A stretch of DNA of 64,000 bases from Enterococcus ureasiticus. GTDB taxonomy: Bacteria > Bacillota > Bacilli > Lactobacillales > Enterococcaceae. The DNA lies in assembly GCF_001730285.1 (NCBI RefSeq), contig NZ_MIJZ01000014.1, forward strand, positions 124,001 through 188,000. Reading direction: 5' to 3'. Made by a program: the position numbers and the translations under genes. Below, piece by piece: positions 37,519 to 47,145 of the stretch. Below the pieces are notes generated by a model. The model did not search any database, had not been told where the DNA came from, and worked only from the letters and a program-made list of their open reading frames with translations. The stretch's first letter is position 1. Every line of letters begins with the position of its first letter.

Positions 37519-40158
37519 TTAATTTGCTAACCAGTTGGCTACTTCATTCAACGCATCACTGATCCCCGCTGGATTTTTACCGCCAGCTTGGGCCATATCT
37601 GGACGGCCACCACCGCCACCGCCTACTTTTGGTGCGATTGTTTTGATTAAATCACCAGCTTTTAGGCCTTTTTCGTTTGCTGCTTTAGACATAGCTGCTA
37701 ACAAGCTGACTTTGTCCTCTTGCGCTGTAGCTAAAACTAAAACATCTGACAATTCTTTTTGTTTCCATTGATCTGCTAATTGACGTAATTGATTCATATC
37801 TTTTACGTTTACTTGTGCCGCAATGTATGTTGTCCCATTGATTTCTTTAACGTCTTTGAAAATGTCTCCAGCTTGTTGATTTGCTAATTTTCCAGCAAGT
37901 TGTTCATTTTCTTTTTGTAAATCGCGTAATTGTTGTTGTAATTGTTCAGTTTTTGTCACAACTTCTTTCAATTGAGGTGATTTAACAATCCCAGCAATTG
38001 TTTTTAATTGTTTTTCTTCTTCATTCATAAGCTCATATGCTTCTTTACTTGTAACAGCCTCGATCCGGCGTACGCCCGCACCGATTCCTGATTCAGAAAC
38101 AATTTTGAAAATACCGATATCTTCTGTATTTGTTACATGTGTTCCACCACAAAGTTCGATCGAGTAGCCACCGATATTGACAACACGGACTTCTTTCCCA
38201 TATTTCTCACCGAATAAAGCCATAGCGCCCATATTTTTAGCTGTATCGATATCTGTTTCGACCGTTTCAACTGGAATGGCTTCCCAGATTTTTTCATTGA
38301 CGATGGCTTCCATTTGAACTAACTCTTCTGGAGTAACTTGTCCAAAATGAGTGAAGTCAAAACGTAAGTGCCCTGGAGCAACCAATGAACCCGCTTGATT
38401 CGCGTGATCGCCTAAAATGTCTTTCAACGCACGGTGTAGTAAGTGCGTCGCCGTATGATTTTTCAAGATGCGATTGCGCATTTTTTCATCTACATGTAGT
38501 TCGTATGTTGCGCCTTCAACTAATTTACCAGTCACTTGAACTGTGTGTAAAAATTGACCATTTGGTGCTTTTAAGACATTTTCTACGTGGGCTACGATCG
38601 TACCATTTTGATCTTTGATCGTTCCGTGATCGGCAACTTGTCCACCCATTTCTGCATAGAAAGGAGTTTCAGCAAAAATCAACTGTGCTGTACCTTCTGA
38701 CAGTTCGCTAAGAATTTCTTCGTCTTTTAGAATGATCAAAAGCTTGCTTGTCGCTTCTAAGTTACTATAACCGACAAATTTACTTTCGACTTTAATATCC
38801 GTCAAAACAGCCGATTGAACACCCATTGAAGTTGCTTTACTTCTAGCAGAACGAGCACGATCTCTTTGGGCTTCCATTTCTTTTTCAAAGCCTGCATGGT
38901 CAACTTTTAAACCAGAATCTTCTGCGACTTCTTCTGTTAATTCAACAGGGAAACCATACGTATCGTATAATTTAAAGATCTCTTTCCCATTCAAAGTCGC
39001 TTCGTTTGCCGCTTTCACTTTTGTGATCAAGTCATTTAAAATCTCTAGACCTTCATTGATTGTTTCGTGGAAACGTTCTTCTTCTGTACGCACTACTTTT
39101 TCGATAAATTCTTTTTGTTGCAGTACTTCTGGATAATAACTTACCATCACTTCTCCAACGACTGGAACTAGTTTGTATAAGAAAGCTTCGTTGATTCCTA
39201 ATTTTTTCCCATGCATAACCGCACGGCGTAATAAGCGGCGCAATACATAGCCACGGCCTTCATTTGAAGGTAACGCACCGTCACCGATTGCAAATGATAA
39301 TGCACGGATATGATCTGCAATGACTTTAAAGGAAATATCAGTTTGCGGTGATTGACCATATGTTACTTGTCCGCTCAATTTTTCTACCGCATGAATGATC
39401 GGCATAAATAAATCTGTTTCAAAGTTAGTTGGTGCATTTTGAACGATGGAAACCATTCGCTCTAAGCCCATGCCCGTATCAATATTTTTATGCGGTAATG
39501 GCTCATAAGTATCATCCGCTTGGTGATTAAACTCAGAGAATACTAAGTTCCAAATTTCTAAATAACGTTCATTTTCGCCACCAGGATAATTTTCTGGATC
39601 ATCTTCTGCGACATCGTTGAAAGACTCACCACGATCATAGAAAATTTCTGAATCTGGACCACAAGGACCTGCACCGATATCCCAGAAGTTATCTTCGATA
39701 TCAATGATATGATCCATCGATAAACCAACTTCTTCATGCCAAATACGTTTTGCTTCTGTATCTTTTGGATAAACTGTGACATATAATTTTTCAGGATCAA
39801 ATGCCATCCATTCAGGAGACGTTAAAAATTCCCACGCCCAATGGATCGCTTCATTTTTAAAATAATCGCCGATTGAAAAGTTTCCTAACATTTCAAACAT
39901 TGTATGGTGACGAGCAGTTTTCCCAACATTTTCGATATCATTGGTACGAATCGATTTTTGAGCATTCGTGATTCTTGGATTTTCAGGTACAACAGAACCA
40001 TCAAAATATTTCTTCAATGTCGCAACACCTGAGTTGATCCATAATAATGTTGGATCATTGACAGGAACTAAAGAAGCACTTGGCTCCACAGAGTGTCCTT
40101 TTGATTTGAAAAAGTCTAAATACATTTGACGAACTTGACTACTTGATAATTGTTTCAT
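37519..40158 (-). CDS. alaS: Alanyl-tRNA synthetase
   Basis: An 879-residue synthetase: class II core (about 1-245, [20 protein letters not shown] and [12 protein letters not shown]), helical tRNA-recognition domain, editing domain with zinc ligands in [14 protein letters not shown] (near 560) and [18 protein letters not shown] (near 660), and C-Ala domain (DHH-associated, ending [15 protein letters not shown] near 850). The ATG at 40158 has AGGA eight bases upstream. Upstream codons in the same frame belong to the T-box and are not coding. Expression is controlled by the T-box at 40190-40440. Confidence 0.95.
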   Translation of the reverse strand: MKQLSSSQVRQMYLDFFKSKGHSVEPSASLVPVNDPTLLWINSGVATLKKYFDGSVVPENPRITNAQKSIRTNDIENVGKTARHHTMFEMLGNFSIGDYFKNEAIHWAWEFLTSPEWMAFDPEKLYVTVYPKDTEAKRIWHEEVGLSMDHIIDIEDNFWDIGAGPCGPDSEIFYDRGESFNDVAEDDPENYPGGENERYLEIWNLVFSEFNHQADDTYEPLPHKNIDTGMGLERMVSIVQNAPTNFETDLFMPIIHAVEKLSGQVTYGQSPQTDISFKVIADHIRALSFAIGDGALPSNEGRGYVLRRLLRRAVMHGKKLGINEAFLYKLVPVVGEVMVSYYPEVLQQKEFIEKVVRTEEERFHETINEGLEILNDLITKVKAANEATLNGKEIFKLYDTYGFPVELTEEVAEDSGLKVDHAGFEKEMEAQRDRARSARSKATSMGVQSAVLTDIKVESKFVGYSNLEATSKLLIILKDEEILSELSEGTAQLIFAETPFYAEMGGQVADHGTIKDQNGTIVAHVENVLKAPNGQFLHTVQVTGKLVEGATYELHVDEKMRNRILKNHTATHLLHRALKDILGDHANQAGSLVAPGHLRFDFTHFGQVTPEELVQMEAIVNEKIWEAIPVETVETDIDTAKNMGAMALFGEKYGKEVRVVNIGGYSIELCGGTHVTNTEDIGIFKIVSESGIGAGVRRIEAVTSKEAYELMNEEEKQLKTIAGIVKSPQLKEVVTKTEQLQQQLRDLQKENEQLAGKLANQQAGDIFKDVKEINGTTYIAAQVNVKDMNQLRQLADQWKQKELSDVLVLATAQEDKVSLLAAMSKAANEKGLKAGDLIKTIAPKVGGGGGGRPDMAQAGGKNPAGISDALNEVANWLAN

Positions 40159-40189
40159 TGTTCGATTCCTACTTTCTAAAATAAGTGAT

Positions 40190-40440
40190 TGGTGTTGGTT
40201 TTTGTGCAACAAAAAAGCGGCTTTCACTGCAATACAAGGACGACAAATCGCGGTACCACCTTGTTTGCAATGAAGTCGCTTGACATACATTCATTACCTC
40301 TTAAACTCGTTAACGCTGAGTAACGTTGGTATTTCTACCAAAATTTAGTAAAGGGAGCAATTACGTTTTTGCGTTATTCTTCTTTCAGCACCGAAGAACT
40401 TTCTGTAAACACTAAAAAAACGAATCATATCCTTTAGATT
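40190..40440 (-). promoter_or_regulatory. T-box riboswitch controlling alaS
   Basis: The minus strand carries the T-box antiterminator core AAGGTGGTACCGCG (40249-40262). It is embedded in a long terminator (AAGCGACTTCATTGCAAACAAGG against the region 40212-40236) that runs into TTTTTT. Upstream is a Stem I-like region with GGTGCTGAAAG near 40386. Uncharged tRNA-Ala binding would favour antitermination. The specifier codon is probably GCT in the TTGCTCC segment near 40357, but I cannot fix it by eye. Confidence 0.88.
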
Positions 40441-40487
40441 CCCTACAAATTATAAGGAAAGAATGAAAAAAAGTCAATGTTTTCTGT

Positions 40488-41594
40488 TTAATTTTCAATT
40501 AGAATTGCTTTTCGGTATAAATAATCGGTTGGGCTTAATTTTTGTTCAGGTAAAAGAACATGGTCGGAACGAAAATAAGTGGATAACGGCAACATCTCTT
40601 CAATCAAGCTACTACGATTGGATTCATTTTGAGTTAATTTTATTGCGGTCGGATCAGTCGTCAATTCATAACGATCTTTTTGCGTATCGATCACTAACCC
40701 AAACATGTTAGCCCCGTCCATTTTACTTTTGATTTGGCGTCCAGATTCATTTTCCTGAATCAGTAGTTCATTGCCCCAACGGAATAACCGTCTTGTTCCT
40801 CCACCTACAGCAAATTCCCATTGATCTTCAGATAATAAACTAAAGCCCTCTCGTTTAAGTGATAACTTTAGTTCGTCATGGGTACAATCTGAATGGCTAT
40901 AGACAAAATAGTAATCAGATTCAGGTAAAAATTCTAGATAAAATTTATCTTTCTCCAACAGTGTTTTCGGAAATGACCAACTAAGACTTTCAGCAGCTGT
41001 TAATAGTGGAAATAATTTTTCACAAATCTGTCTTTCATGGGGAAAGAATTGTTGGATTTCTCCTTCAAATGTTCCTGTGACTGTATCAAAAATTCCTAAA
41101 AATTCTGTCCCAGCCGGTAATGCATATTTTTGAACAAACATTGCAGGAATTTTAACTTTTCTTAATTCTGTCGTATGTTCATTTATGTATTCTGAAATTC
41201 CTTCTAACGAGGTTAAATCATAGCTTATTTCTTCTTCATTCCACTCATCGGCAGAATCGATTGCTTCATTGGTCAAGGTGGTCTTAAATGTATTCTTTGC
41301 CAAATGCTCAGTATCAAATCCCAACAGTTCATGCGCTCGTAAACCCTCTGCACCTAAATCCCAACCAAGGATCGCTTCATTATTTCCTGGGATAAAAACA
41401 AACAATTCACCATCTAATTCTAATTCGAAGGTGCGGCACTTAATGCCATACAATTCAAAATTCACTAATTCAATTGTATTCACTTCTATTGTTGGCGGAA
41501 CAAAATACATCAATAGTTGCTGTAAAAGAGCTTCTTTTTCAACATCTTTTAAGTTTTTCCAATTTGACCACTCAATTTGTTCAAATAGGTCCAA
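40488..41594 (-). CDS. Hypothetical protein with SUMF1/FGE-like C-terminal motif
   Basis: A 368-residue soluble protein. The first 200 residues are acidic with no recognised fold. Near residue 258 the sequence REGFSLLSEDQWEFAVGGGT then RRLFRWGNELL mirrors the formylglycine-generating-enzyme/SUMF1 pattern (RLPTEAEWEYAARGG...FPWG), and GANMFGLVID follows. The catalytic cysteines of FGE are not apparent, so it may share only the C-type-lectin-like fold. The start is TTG with GGAGGG six bases upstream. Function unknown. Confidence 0.65.
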   Translation of the reverse strand: MDLFEQIEWSNWKNLKDVEKEALLQQLLMYFVPPTIEVNTIELVNFELYGIKCRTFELELDGELFVFIPGNNEAILGWDLGAEGLRAHELLGFDTEHLAKNTFKTTLTNEAIDSADEWNEEEISYDLTSLEGISEYINEHTTELRKVKIPAMFVQKYALPAGTEFLGIFDTVTGTFEGEIQQFFPHERQICEKLFPLLTAAESLSWSFPKTLLEKDKFYLEFLPESDYYFVYSHSDCTHDELKLSLKREGFSLLSEDQWEFAVGGGTRRLFRWGNELLIQENESGRQIKSKMDGANMFGLVIDTQKDRYELTTDPTAIKLTQNESNRSSLIEEMLPLSTYFRSDHVLLPEQKLSPTDYLYRKAILIEN

Positions 41595-41659
41595 GTTAAA
41601 CCCTCCTCGTATTTTAAAAACGACGCTCGTAAGTATTGCTAGATGACATCAAAAATATC

Positions 41660-41668
41660 TGCTATGAT
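41660..41668 (+). promoter_or_regulatory. Extended -10 promoter
   Basis: TGCTATGAT (TG-n-TATGAT) lies 54 bases before the GNAT start codon and lacks a clear -35 box. Confidence 0.5.
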
Positions 41669-41721
41669 TAATTATACCATTGAATGAATCTTTCACTAAG
41701 AAAATTATCTGGAGGGCTTAT

Positions 41722-42156
41722 ATGCACACTCACTTTGGCTGCGAGCGCTGGCATCAAGCAGCGGCTTTTGCCTTACGTTATGATGTTTTTGTTTTAGAGC
41801 AAGGCATTTCACTGCAGGATGAATTTGATGAACTAGACACATTAGAACGTAATTATTTTGTTGTTTATGAGCAATCACTTGCTGTTGCAACGATTCGCTA
41901 TCAGAAAAAAAACGATGACACCGTTCAGCCAGATCGCTTTTGTGTAAGAAAAGAGCATCGCAATCAAGGAATTGGTCGAACATTGCTTCTACTTTTAGAA
42001 GATAAGGCGACAAAAGAAGGCTTTAAATTCAGTATTTTATCCGCAGAAAAAACTGCATTGTCTTTTTACCAAGCATTGGATTACTCAGTAAACTCTGAAG
42101 AGTATTTAGAAGACGGCATTATTTGCGTAGAAATGATCAAAAAATTAAGCAGCTAA
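41722..42156 (+). CDS. GNAT family N-acetyltransferase (ElaA-like)
   Basis: A 144-residue acetyltransferase: HQAAAFALRYDVFVLEQGIS then LQDEFDELD near residue 25 and the acetyl-CoA loop FCVRKEHRNQGIGRTLLLLL near 75. The start region RYDVFVLEQG...DEFDELD is typical of ElaA-like GNATs, but the substrate is unknown. The ATG at 41722 has GGAGGG seven bases before it; an earlier in-frame start lacks a site. Convergent with the CshB gene, sharing terminator 42149-42179. Confidence 0.85.
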   Translation: MHTHFGCERWHQAAAFALRYDVFVLEQGISLQDEFDELDTLERNYFVVYEQSLAVATIRYQKKNDDTVQPDRFCVRKEHRNQGIGRTLLLLLEDKATKEGFKFSILSAEKTALSFYQALDYSVNSEEYLEDGIICVEMIKKLSS

Positions 42157-42179
42157 GATGACTTGACCATCTTGCTGCT
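42149..42179. terminator. Bidirectional terminator
   Basis: GCAGC-T-AAGATG pairs with CATCTTGCTGC between convergent genes. TTTGTTTTATTT follows on the plus strand. Confidence 0.65.
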
Positions 42180-42184
42180 TTGTT

Positions 42185-43537
42185 TTATTTATAACTATTT
42201 TTTTTAGATTTTTTCGCTGTCCGAGTTTGCTGACGACGTTCAACTTTACGTTTTTGCTTATTGCTAGCTGAAATTGCCCATTCGATTTTCTTTTTATAAC
42301 CTGGTTTGATTTTTTTCTTTTTCTTTTTCACCAAGCCAATCAAGGTTGGGTCTTCTAACGCATCTTTTGACTTCTCACGTTTTGTACGGCGGTTACGATC
42401 ATAGGTATCGATCAGCTCACCATTTTTGATTTCTTTTGGCTGAAACTTAATACCTAATTCCTCAACCTCAGAAATTGCTTCTTCATCCGCAGGTGAATAA
42501 AGTGTGATTGCTGTTCCATCCAGACCATTTCTTCCAGTTCTACCGACACGGTGAATAAAGAAATCTAAATCACTTGGAACTTCCGCATTGATCACATGAG
42601 AAACACCTTCAATATCGATTCCTCGTGCAGCTAAATCAGTTGCCACCACATATTGAAATTCAAGATCTTGCACTTGGCGCATGACACGTTTACGTTCTCT
42701 AGGAGAAATATCCCCATGGATTTTCGCAACTTTCAAGCCTTGATCTTTTAAATAATCAGTGATTTCATCCACTCGTTGTTTCGTATTCGCAAATATGATC
42801 ACTAGATAAGGATGCCCAATCGTCAATAATTGGTAAATCAAACGATTTTTGTCTTTCCCTTTTGTAGAAATCAGCCAATTATCAATGGTTTCAGAGATAA
42901 TATTTTTTGGTTGAATATGTTCTATAACTGGATTTTCCATGTATTTCTTCAAGAAAGGTTTTAATTTTTCTGGAATGGTCGCAGAGAAAACCAACATTTG
43001 TAGTTTATTTGGCAAACGTCCAGCAATTTGATCGACTTCTTCTAAAAAGCCCATGTCCAGTGTCATATCAGCTTCATCGACTACAAAAGCAAAAGCTGTA
43101 TGTGCTTTTAGTGCTTGCTCGTTCATCAAATCTAAAATTCGACCTGGTGTTCCAATAACCACATGGGGTTGTTGATGTTTCAACTTGGCGATTTGACGTT
43201 GCTTATCCGTTCCACCGACAAAATTCGTCACACGAATTTCAGGTTGACTGAATTTAGCGATTTGGATCGCTTCTTGATAAATTTGATTCGCTAATTCACG
43301 ACTAGGTGCCGTGATTAAAATCTGTACTTCATCCAATTGAGGATTTACTTTATTCATCAATGGTAATAAAAATGTATGGGTCTTTCCACTTCCGGTTTGA
43401 GATTGTCCAATTACACTTTTGCCTTTTTTAATGACAGGAATCAATTTTTCTTGTACTTCTGTTGGTTGTTCAAACCCTTTATCCGCTAATGCTTCCATGA
43501 TAAAATCGTTGAACTGAAATTGTTTAAATGAACTCAT
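42185..43537 (-). CDS. cshB: DEAD-box RNA helicase (CshB-like)
   Basis: A 450-residue ATP-dependent RNA helicase. Motifs in order: Q-motif (GFEQPTEVQEKLIP), I QSQTGSGKT near 46, II VDEADMTLDMGF near 150, III SAT near 180, V ATDLAARGIDI near 300, VI HRVGRTGR near 328. A strongly basic tail (from about 390, with VKKKKKKIKPGYKKKIEWA and KRKVERRQQTRTAKK) fits CshB-type helicases in RNA decay and cold adaptation. GGTGAGG precedes the ATG. The paralogue assignment (CshB rather than CshA) rests on length and tail. Confidence 0.88.
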   Translation of the reverse strand: MSSFKQFQFNDFIMEALADKGFEQPTEVQEKLIPVIKKGKSVIGQSQTGSGKTHTFLLPLMNKVNPQLDEVQILITAPSRELANQIYQEAIQIAKFSQPEIRVTNFVGGTDKQRQIAKLKHQQPHVVIGTPGRILDLMNEQALKAHTAFAFVVDEADMTLDMGFLEEVDQIAGRLPNKLQMLVFSATIPEKLKPFLKKYMENPVIEHIQPKNIISETIDNWLISTKGKDKNRLIYQLLTIGHPYLVIIFANTKQRVDEITDYLKDQGLKVAKIHGDISPRERKRVMRQVQDLEFQYVVATDLAARGIDIEGVSHVINAEVPSDLDFFIHRVGRTGRNGLDGTAITLYSPADEEAISEVEELGIKFQPKEIKNGELIDTYDRNRRTKREKSKDALEDPTLIGLVKKKKKKIKPGYKKKIEWAISASNKQKRKVERRQQTRTAKKSKKNSYK

Positions 43538-43603
43538 TTACCTCACCTCTTTCAAACTTGTTGTGTAAGTCCTCATGCATTATACCACAAAAACCGCAAA
43601 TCC

Positions 43604-44779
43604 TTATTGATTTTCTGTATTTTTCTTCTCTTTTATCGTACTGATCGTATAGGTATGACTTGCTTTTTCGTAAAACAGCCGCCGTTTTTTTCTGATTAGC
43701 ACATAGAAAACATTGATGAAAAACAAGAGTAGTAAAAATGAACAAAATAGAAACAGTATAAAACTCACAAGCTGCAACATCCGATTATTCGAATTCAACA
43801 AATCAGATGCACTTGTCATGTATGAACTGATTAGGCCATAAACAAAGTACAAATACCCGTATCGAATAAATAGAGCCCTAAAACGAATTTTTTCACGTCC
43901 TTCTTCCACTACTTGAATCCGTACGACTTTCTTGCCGATCGTTTCCCCATTCGTAAGTTTCGGTAATAGCATAAACACTAAAAATACCATAACAAAAAAC
44001 CAAAGTCGTCCTTCTAACGCAGGATATCCTGCAAACCACTGTTTATACTGAGGAATTAGATTTAGAAGAAGCATTGCAATTGTTTGAACGATGGAAATCA
44101 CAAACCAATCAATCAAAAAAGCGACAAAGCGCCTGAATAAGCTAACGAACTGTCCTTTTTCATATGCCGCCTCATCCAATTCATCTCTTGTTGGAAATAA
44201 AAAGGTCAACATCGGTGTAATCGCATACCCGACAATTCCACCAAACGTATTATTGATCAGATCATTTACATCAGCTAAACGATACGGTCTAGGATAAATA
44301 AAGTACAACCCGCTCAACTGTGTCAGCTCAAAAAATAACGACAAGAGAAAACTGGCTAAAACAACTTTTTTAAATGAAAGTTTATAATAATAACGCAAGT
44401 ACACCCCAAATGGCACTAACAACAAGACATTGAACACAGGTTCCAACACGACTCCTTGCCTTAAAGAAGGAATAAACGTACTCGGATCATGAATATTTAA
44501 TACCGTATCCTGTAAAAATCGACTGACAAAATAAAATGGCCGCAATTCCAAATACTGACTCGTATATTGTGCCACTTCCGCTCGAGGTGGCAAGGGTAAA
44601 ATAATTAAAAAATATGCACATAATAAATAGAAAACAAATGAATAAAGAATAAGCGCTCGCCTAAATAAAAACGTGCCATATTTGCGGTATTCACGAATAA
44701 CAAGCACAAACGATATCGCAAAAGCTAAAAAAGGAAAAACAATGATCGCTGTTTTAATTGGTTCGGCATATGCTGACAT
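43604..44779 (-). CDS. VanZ/RDD family membrane protein
   Basis: A 391-residue integral membrane protein with two parts. The first 200 residues resemble VanZ-like domains, with about five helices and LEPVFNVLLLVPFGVYLRYY, then FELTQLSGLYFIYPRPYRLA and DVNDLINNTFGGIVGY. The rest is an RDD domain (RRFVAFLIDWFVISIVQTIA, TNGETIGKKVVRIQVV). VanZ proteins are linked to teicoplanin/lipoglycopeptide susceptibility, but this type is common in enterococci without the van cluster. The ATG at 44779 is chosen over farther upstream codons because AAGGAG is about 11 bases before it. Confidence 0.8.
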   Translation of the reverse strand: MSAYAEPIKTAIIVFPFLAFAISFVLVIREYRKYGTFLFRRALILYSFVFYLLCAYFLIILPLPPRAEVAQYTSQYLELRPFYFVSRFLQDTVLNIHDPSTFIPSLRQGVVLEPVFNVLLLVPFGVYLRYYYKLSFKKVVLASFLLSLFFELTQLSGLYFIYPRPYRLADVNDLINNTFGGIVGYAITPMLTFLFPTRDELDEAAYEKGQFVSLFRRFVAFLIDWFVISIVQTIAMLLLNLIPQYKQWFAGYPALEGRLWFFVMVFLVFMLLPKLTNGETIGKKVVRIQVVEEGREKIRFRALFIRYGYLYFVYGLISSYMTSASDLLNSNNRMLQLVSFILFLFCSFLLLLFFINVFYVLIRKKRRLFYEKASHTYTISTIKEKKNTENQ

Positions 44780-44968
44780 CTGGAAAATCACTCCTTCCTC
44801 TTTAGTGTAGTGGAAAATAAAAACTTTGTCATTTCTAAAAACGCTAACTTTAACAAAAAATATATTTTGCAAATTGAAAAAATTGCAGTATGATTAAGTT
44901 ATAGAGCAATAAACATCAGTACTTCTAATAAATTATAGTAGTCAATTTTTACATACGGAGGCTTTTCT

Positions 44969-45292
44969 ATGTTAAATCCATACTTTGCATTTGGCGTTCC
45001 TATCTTTTTACTCTTTCTATATGTTGTGTTTGCTATTATCAGAAAAAAAAGTAAGCTGCATTATATTGGTTTTGTCCTTTTATTGATTGCCACGTTTATG
45101 ATGGCGTTTAGTTTTCAGGTGTTGCAAGGGCTGTGGACTTTGGAGGATACTCAGGCTTCGAAGCAGTTAAGTAATTTAAAATACTCCCCAGAATTATTGT
45201 GGATTCCCCTTATTTTAGGTGGTGTTTTGGCTATTGTTAATCTTTGGCGTGGTGTGAAGAGAGTGCAATCGTTTCGGGAAGATTCGGATTAA
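44969..45292 (+). CDS. Small three-helix membrane protein
   Basis: A 107-residue protein with three hydrophobic segments (PIFLLFLYVVFAII, IGFVLLLIATFMMAFSF, LLWIPLILGGVLAIVNLW) and a charged C-terminal end (RVQSFREDSD). ACGGAGG lies about eight bases before the ATG. It is a single-gene transcript, ended by hairpin 45315-45350. No family recognised. Confidence 0.75.
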   Translation: MLNPYFAFGVPIFLLFLYVVFAIIRKKSKLHYIGFVLLLIATFMMAFSFQVLQGLWTLEDTQASKQLSNLKYSPELLWIPLILGGVLAIVNLWRGVKRVQSFREDSD

Positions 45293-45314
45293 TAACAAAA
45301 TTAGAAAATAAAAT

Positions 45315-45350
45315 GATAGTTCGAAGACTTGTCTTCATTCTATCGTTTTT
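45315..45350 (+). terminator. Intrinsic terminator
   Basis: GATAG-TCGAAGAC pairs with GTCTTCA-TCTATC (mismatched inner bases), followed by GTTTTTT. Confidence 0.65.
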
Positions 45351-45428
45351 TGGTTCTAAACCATAGCTGTTCTTTGAGATGTAACCTTGTTATAATGAGT
45401 CCTATCAATAATTGAATGGAGTGAAATG

Positions 45429-45851
45429 ATGGATATCTGGGAAACGTTGTATGAAAAAGCAAAAAAAGAGTATTATCCCACAGAAGTTACACCTTTTATT
45501 TATACTCATCATGTTGTTTGCGCATTAGAAAGTGAAAACGGTAAAATTTATACTGGCTTTTGCATTGAAAGTTGTTGTGGTGTTATGGATTTATGTGCTG
45601 AACGGACTGCCGCATTAAATATGTATATGAATAGTGGTCAAACAGTCATTAAACGCAGCATTACATTCCGTAGTGAGGCACCAGAAGGTTTGGGCGGAAT
45701 GCCTTGCGGTGGTTGTAGGGAACTATTACTACAGTTTTCTCCTAAAAATAAAGATACCGAGATCATGGTCGATTATCAGAAACGAGAAACGGTTAGACTG
45801 GAAGAGTTAGTTCCAAATTGGTGGGGTTGGCCAAGGTATGAAAATCAATAG
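45429..45851 (+). CDS. Cytidine deaminase superfamily protein
   Basis: A 140-residue zinc deaminase of the cytidine/blasticidin-S deaminase fold. The first zinc ligand with catalytic Glu is in DLCAERTAALNMY near residue 58; the second pair is MPCGGCRELL near 95. Length and ESCCGVMDLCAERTA resemble the Cdd/BSD branch rather than dCMP deaminase. The ATG at 45429 is seven bases after GGAG; the adjacent ATG at 45426 is only four. Substrate (free cytidine or an antibiotic) not determined. Confidence 0.8.
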   Translation: MDIWETLYEKAKKEYYPTEVTPFIYTHHVVCALESENGKIYTGFCIESCCGVMDLCAERTAALNMYMNSGQTVIKRSITFRSEAPEGLGGMPCGGCRELLLQFSPKNKDTEIMVDYQKRETVRLEELVPNWWGWPRYENQ

Positions 45852-45986
45852 ATCTTAACACTTGCGAAAAGGGGTAAAAAGACAACAAACAATACGCGCT
45901 CACTTTCTCCTATTTGTTACCTATTAATTACGCACTATTTAGGATTTTTCATGAAAATAAAGTTTAAAAAATTTCTTCTGTTCCCG

Positions 45987-46015
45987 TTGAGCCGACGTAT
46001 TCAATTCGGTATACT
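45987..46015 (+). promoter_or_regulatory. Promoter of structured RNA A
   Basis: The -35 box TTGAGC (45987-45992), 17-base spacer and -10 box TATACT (46010-46015) are followed by no open frame, consistent with a non-coding transcript starting near 46022. Confidence 0.7.
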
Positions 46016-46021
46016 TAAGTT

Positions 46022-46277
46022 GTAGAATAGAAATGAAACGAAGGTAACTTTTCCTAGTTTAAACGATAATTAAATAATCATTGGCACTTTTTCAATGGAC
46101 CGCCAATCCAATGAAAAAGAACATTGTAATGACAGCACACACTGCCGGAACAAATTGCCAATAGTGCGAGAAACAAACTCGCTTGTTTTGTTGTATCTAA
46201 CTTTTTTTAGATACGAAAGACAGGTTTATTTGTTGGACTATTGTCAACGGTATTGGTGAAAACTGATACCGTTTTTT
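46022..46277 (+). ncRNA. Structured RNA A (tandem family, copy 1)
   Basis: About 256 nt from a strong promoter to an intrinsic terminator (46246-46273 plus T tail). Elements: outer stem TTGGCA/TGCCAA (46081-46086 with 46156-46161), hairpin CTTTTTCA/TGAAAAAG, invariant single strand GACAGCACACACT (46131-46143), and hairpin GCGAG/CTCGC. The same ordered elements occur in copy 2 about 260 bases later with compensating changes. No known RNA family was recognised. Confidence 0.7.
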
Positions 46278-46324
46278 CTATTCTGCTACTCTTACATGGG
46301 AGGTGAATAGTTTATACGTTGTAC

Positions 46325-46568
46325 AAGCATAAAACAGAAAAAATAGGCACTTTATCAATTGGCGCCAACCGACTGATAAAGCCCTGCATAGACAGCACAC
46401 ACTATCTATACAAGTTGCCCATTGCTAGTTCCGAAGTTCTAGCTTCTTTATTGTACCGAACTTTTGTCTGAATTTCTAGACATGATTGTTATTTTTCGGT
46501 CGTTTAGCTAAACTTCTCTCGCATTGGAAACGATATTGGTAGTTGTGCACTGCTTGTATCGTTTTTTT
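46325..46568 (+). ncRNA. Structured RNA B (tandem family, copy 2)
   Basis: It is related to copy 1 in the same order: GGCAC, hairpin CTTTATCA/TGATAAAG (46349-46380), GACAGCACACACT (46391-46403) in a loop closed by ATAGA/TCTAT, TTGCC, hairpin GCTAG/CTAGC (46424-46443), and terminator AAACGATA/TATCGTTT with eight T (46528-46568). Two stem positions differ from copy 1 on both sides (T-A to A-T; G-C to T-A), preserving pairing. The 5' end is uncertain; a weak promoter may lie near 46313. It ends 47 bases before the 46615 gene. Confidence 0.65.
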
Positions 46569-46614
46569 TGTATCATTTCACACATTATTTTAAACGAAAG
46601 AAAGGAAGATTTTT

Positions 46615-46893
46615 ATGGAAAAATCAATAAAATGTGTTAAAGCAATTCCTTATCAAGATATTTTAGATTTAAAAGAGGTCTTAGAAAGAATGCAATCCTG
46701 GGAAAAACCGTTGTTATTATTGAATGATTTTTTCAGTGACCAAAATATACCTGTGAACAAAAAGAAAATCATTCGCGAATATTATGCTTGCAGAAAAATT
46801 TATCACAGCTATTTTAAAGAAGTGGAAAGCATGCTGCAAATTTTAGATAAGCAGATTTGTGTCCTTACTGAGAAACAGTCGATTCCTATATAA
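46615..46893 (+). CDS. Small hypothetical protein downstream of the tandem RNAs
   Basis: A 92-residue basic helical protein (LDLKEVLERMQSWEKPLLLL, VNKKKIIREYYACRKIYHSY, YFKEVESMLQILDKQI) with no membrane segment. GAAAGGAAG is about seven bases before the ATG. It follows RNA B's terminator, so either it has its own promoter in the 47-base gap or it is reached by read-through of the RNA terminators. Family not recognised. Confidence 0.65.
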   Translation: MEKSIKCVKAIPYQDILDLKEVLERMQSWEKPLLLLNDFFSDQNIPVNKKKIIREYYACRKIYHSYFKEVESMLQILDKQICVLTEKQSIPI

Positions 46894-47046
46894 TATATAA
46901 GCGACAAAAAGAATAAAATAAACATACGTTCTTGATGTTTATTATGATACAATAAAAAAACAGAGAAGTTATGACGGTGGCTACTTCTGAAAGGTGGTGG
47001 TGCTTATGAAAGTAAGTACTGAAATCTTTAGAGAGGAGAATGCCTT

Positions 47047-47145
47047 TTGTCCGCATTGGAAGCAATTCAGCTGATTTTAAGCTTTGGTATGTTTACCATC
47101 GCCTTGATCAAACTGATTGTGGAATTGCTTAAAGACAAAAAATAA
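47047..47145 (+). CDS. Holin-like type I toxin peptide
   Basis: A 32-residue hydrophobic peptide, MSALEAIQLILSFGMFTIAL then IKLIVELLKDKK, a clear member of the 'putative holin-like toxin' (Hol-Tox) family of Firmicutes type I toxins; overproduction would damage the membrane. The start is TTG with GAGGAG about eight bases before it. An overlapping 22-codon frame starting at the ATG 47006 (MKVSTEIFREENAF...) has a strong ribosome site and may couple translation. An extended -10 (TGATACAAT) lies near 46947. A convergent antisense RNA (47138-47251) is the presumed antitoxin. Confidence 0.8.
   Translation: MSALEAIQLILSFGMFTIALIKLIVELLKDKK

Noticed and set aside
46321-46480. An open frame through RNA B (LYKHKTEKIGTLSIGANR...) that partly aligns with a frame in RNA A (IGT-S...DSTH...KLPI)
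   Set aside because: The residue similarity comes from conserved bases. Stem positions change in compensating pairs, neither frame has a well-placed start, and both run into the structured 3' hairpins. The RNA reading explains the data better.
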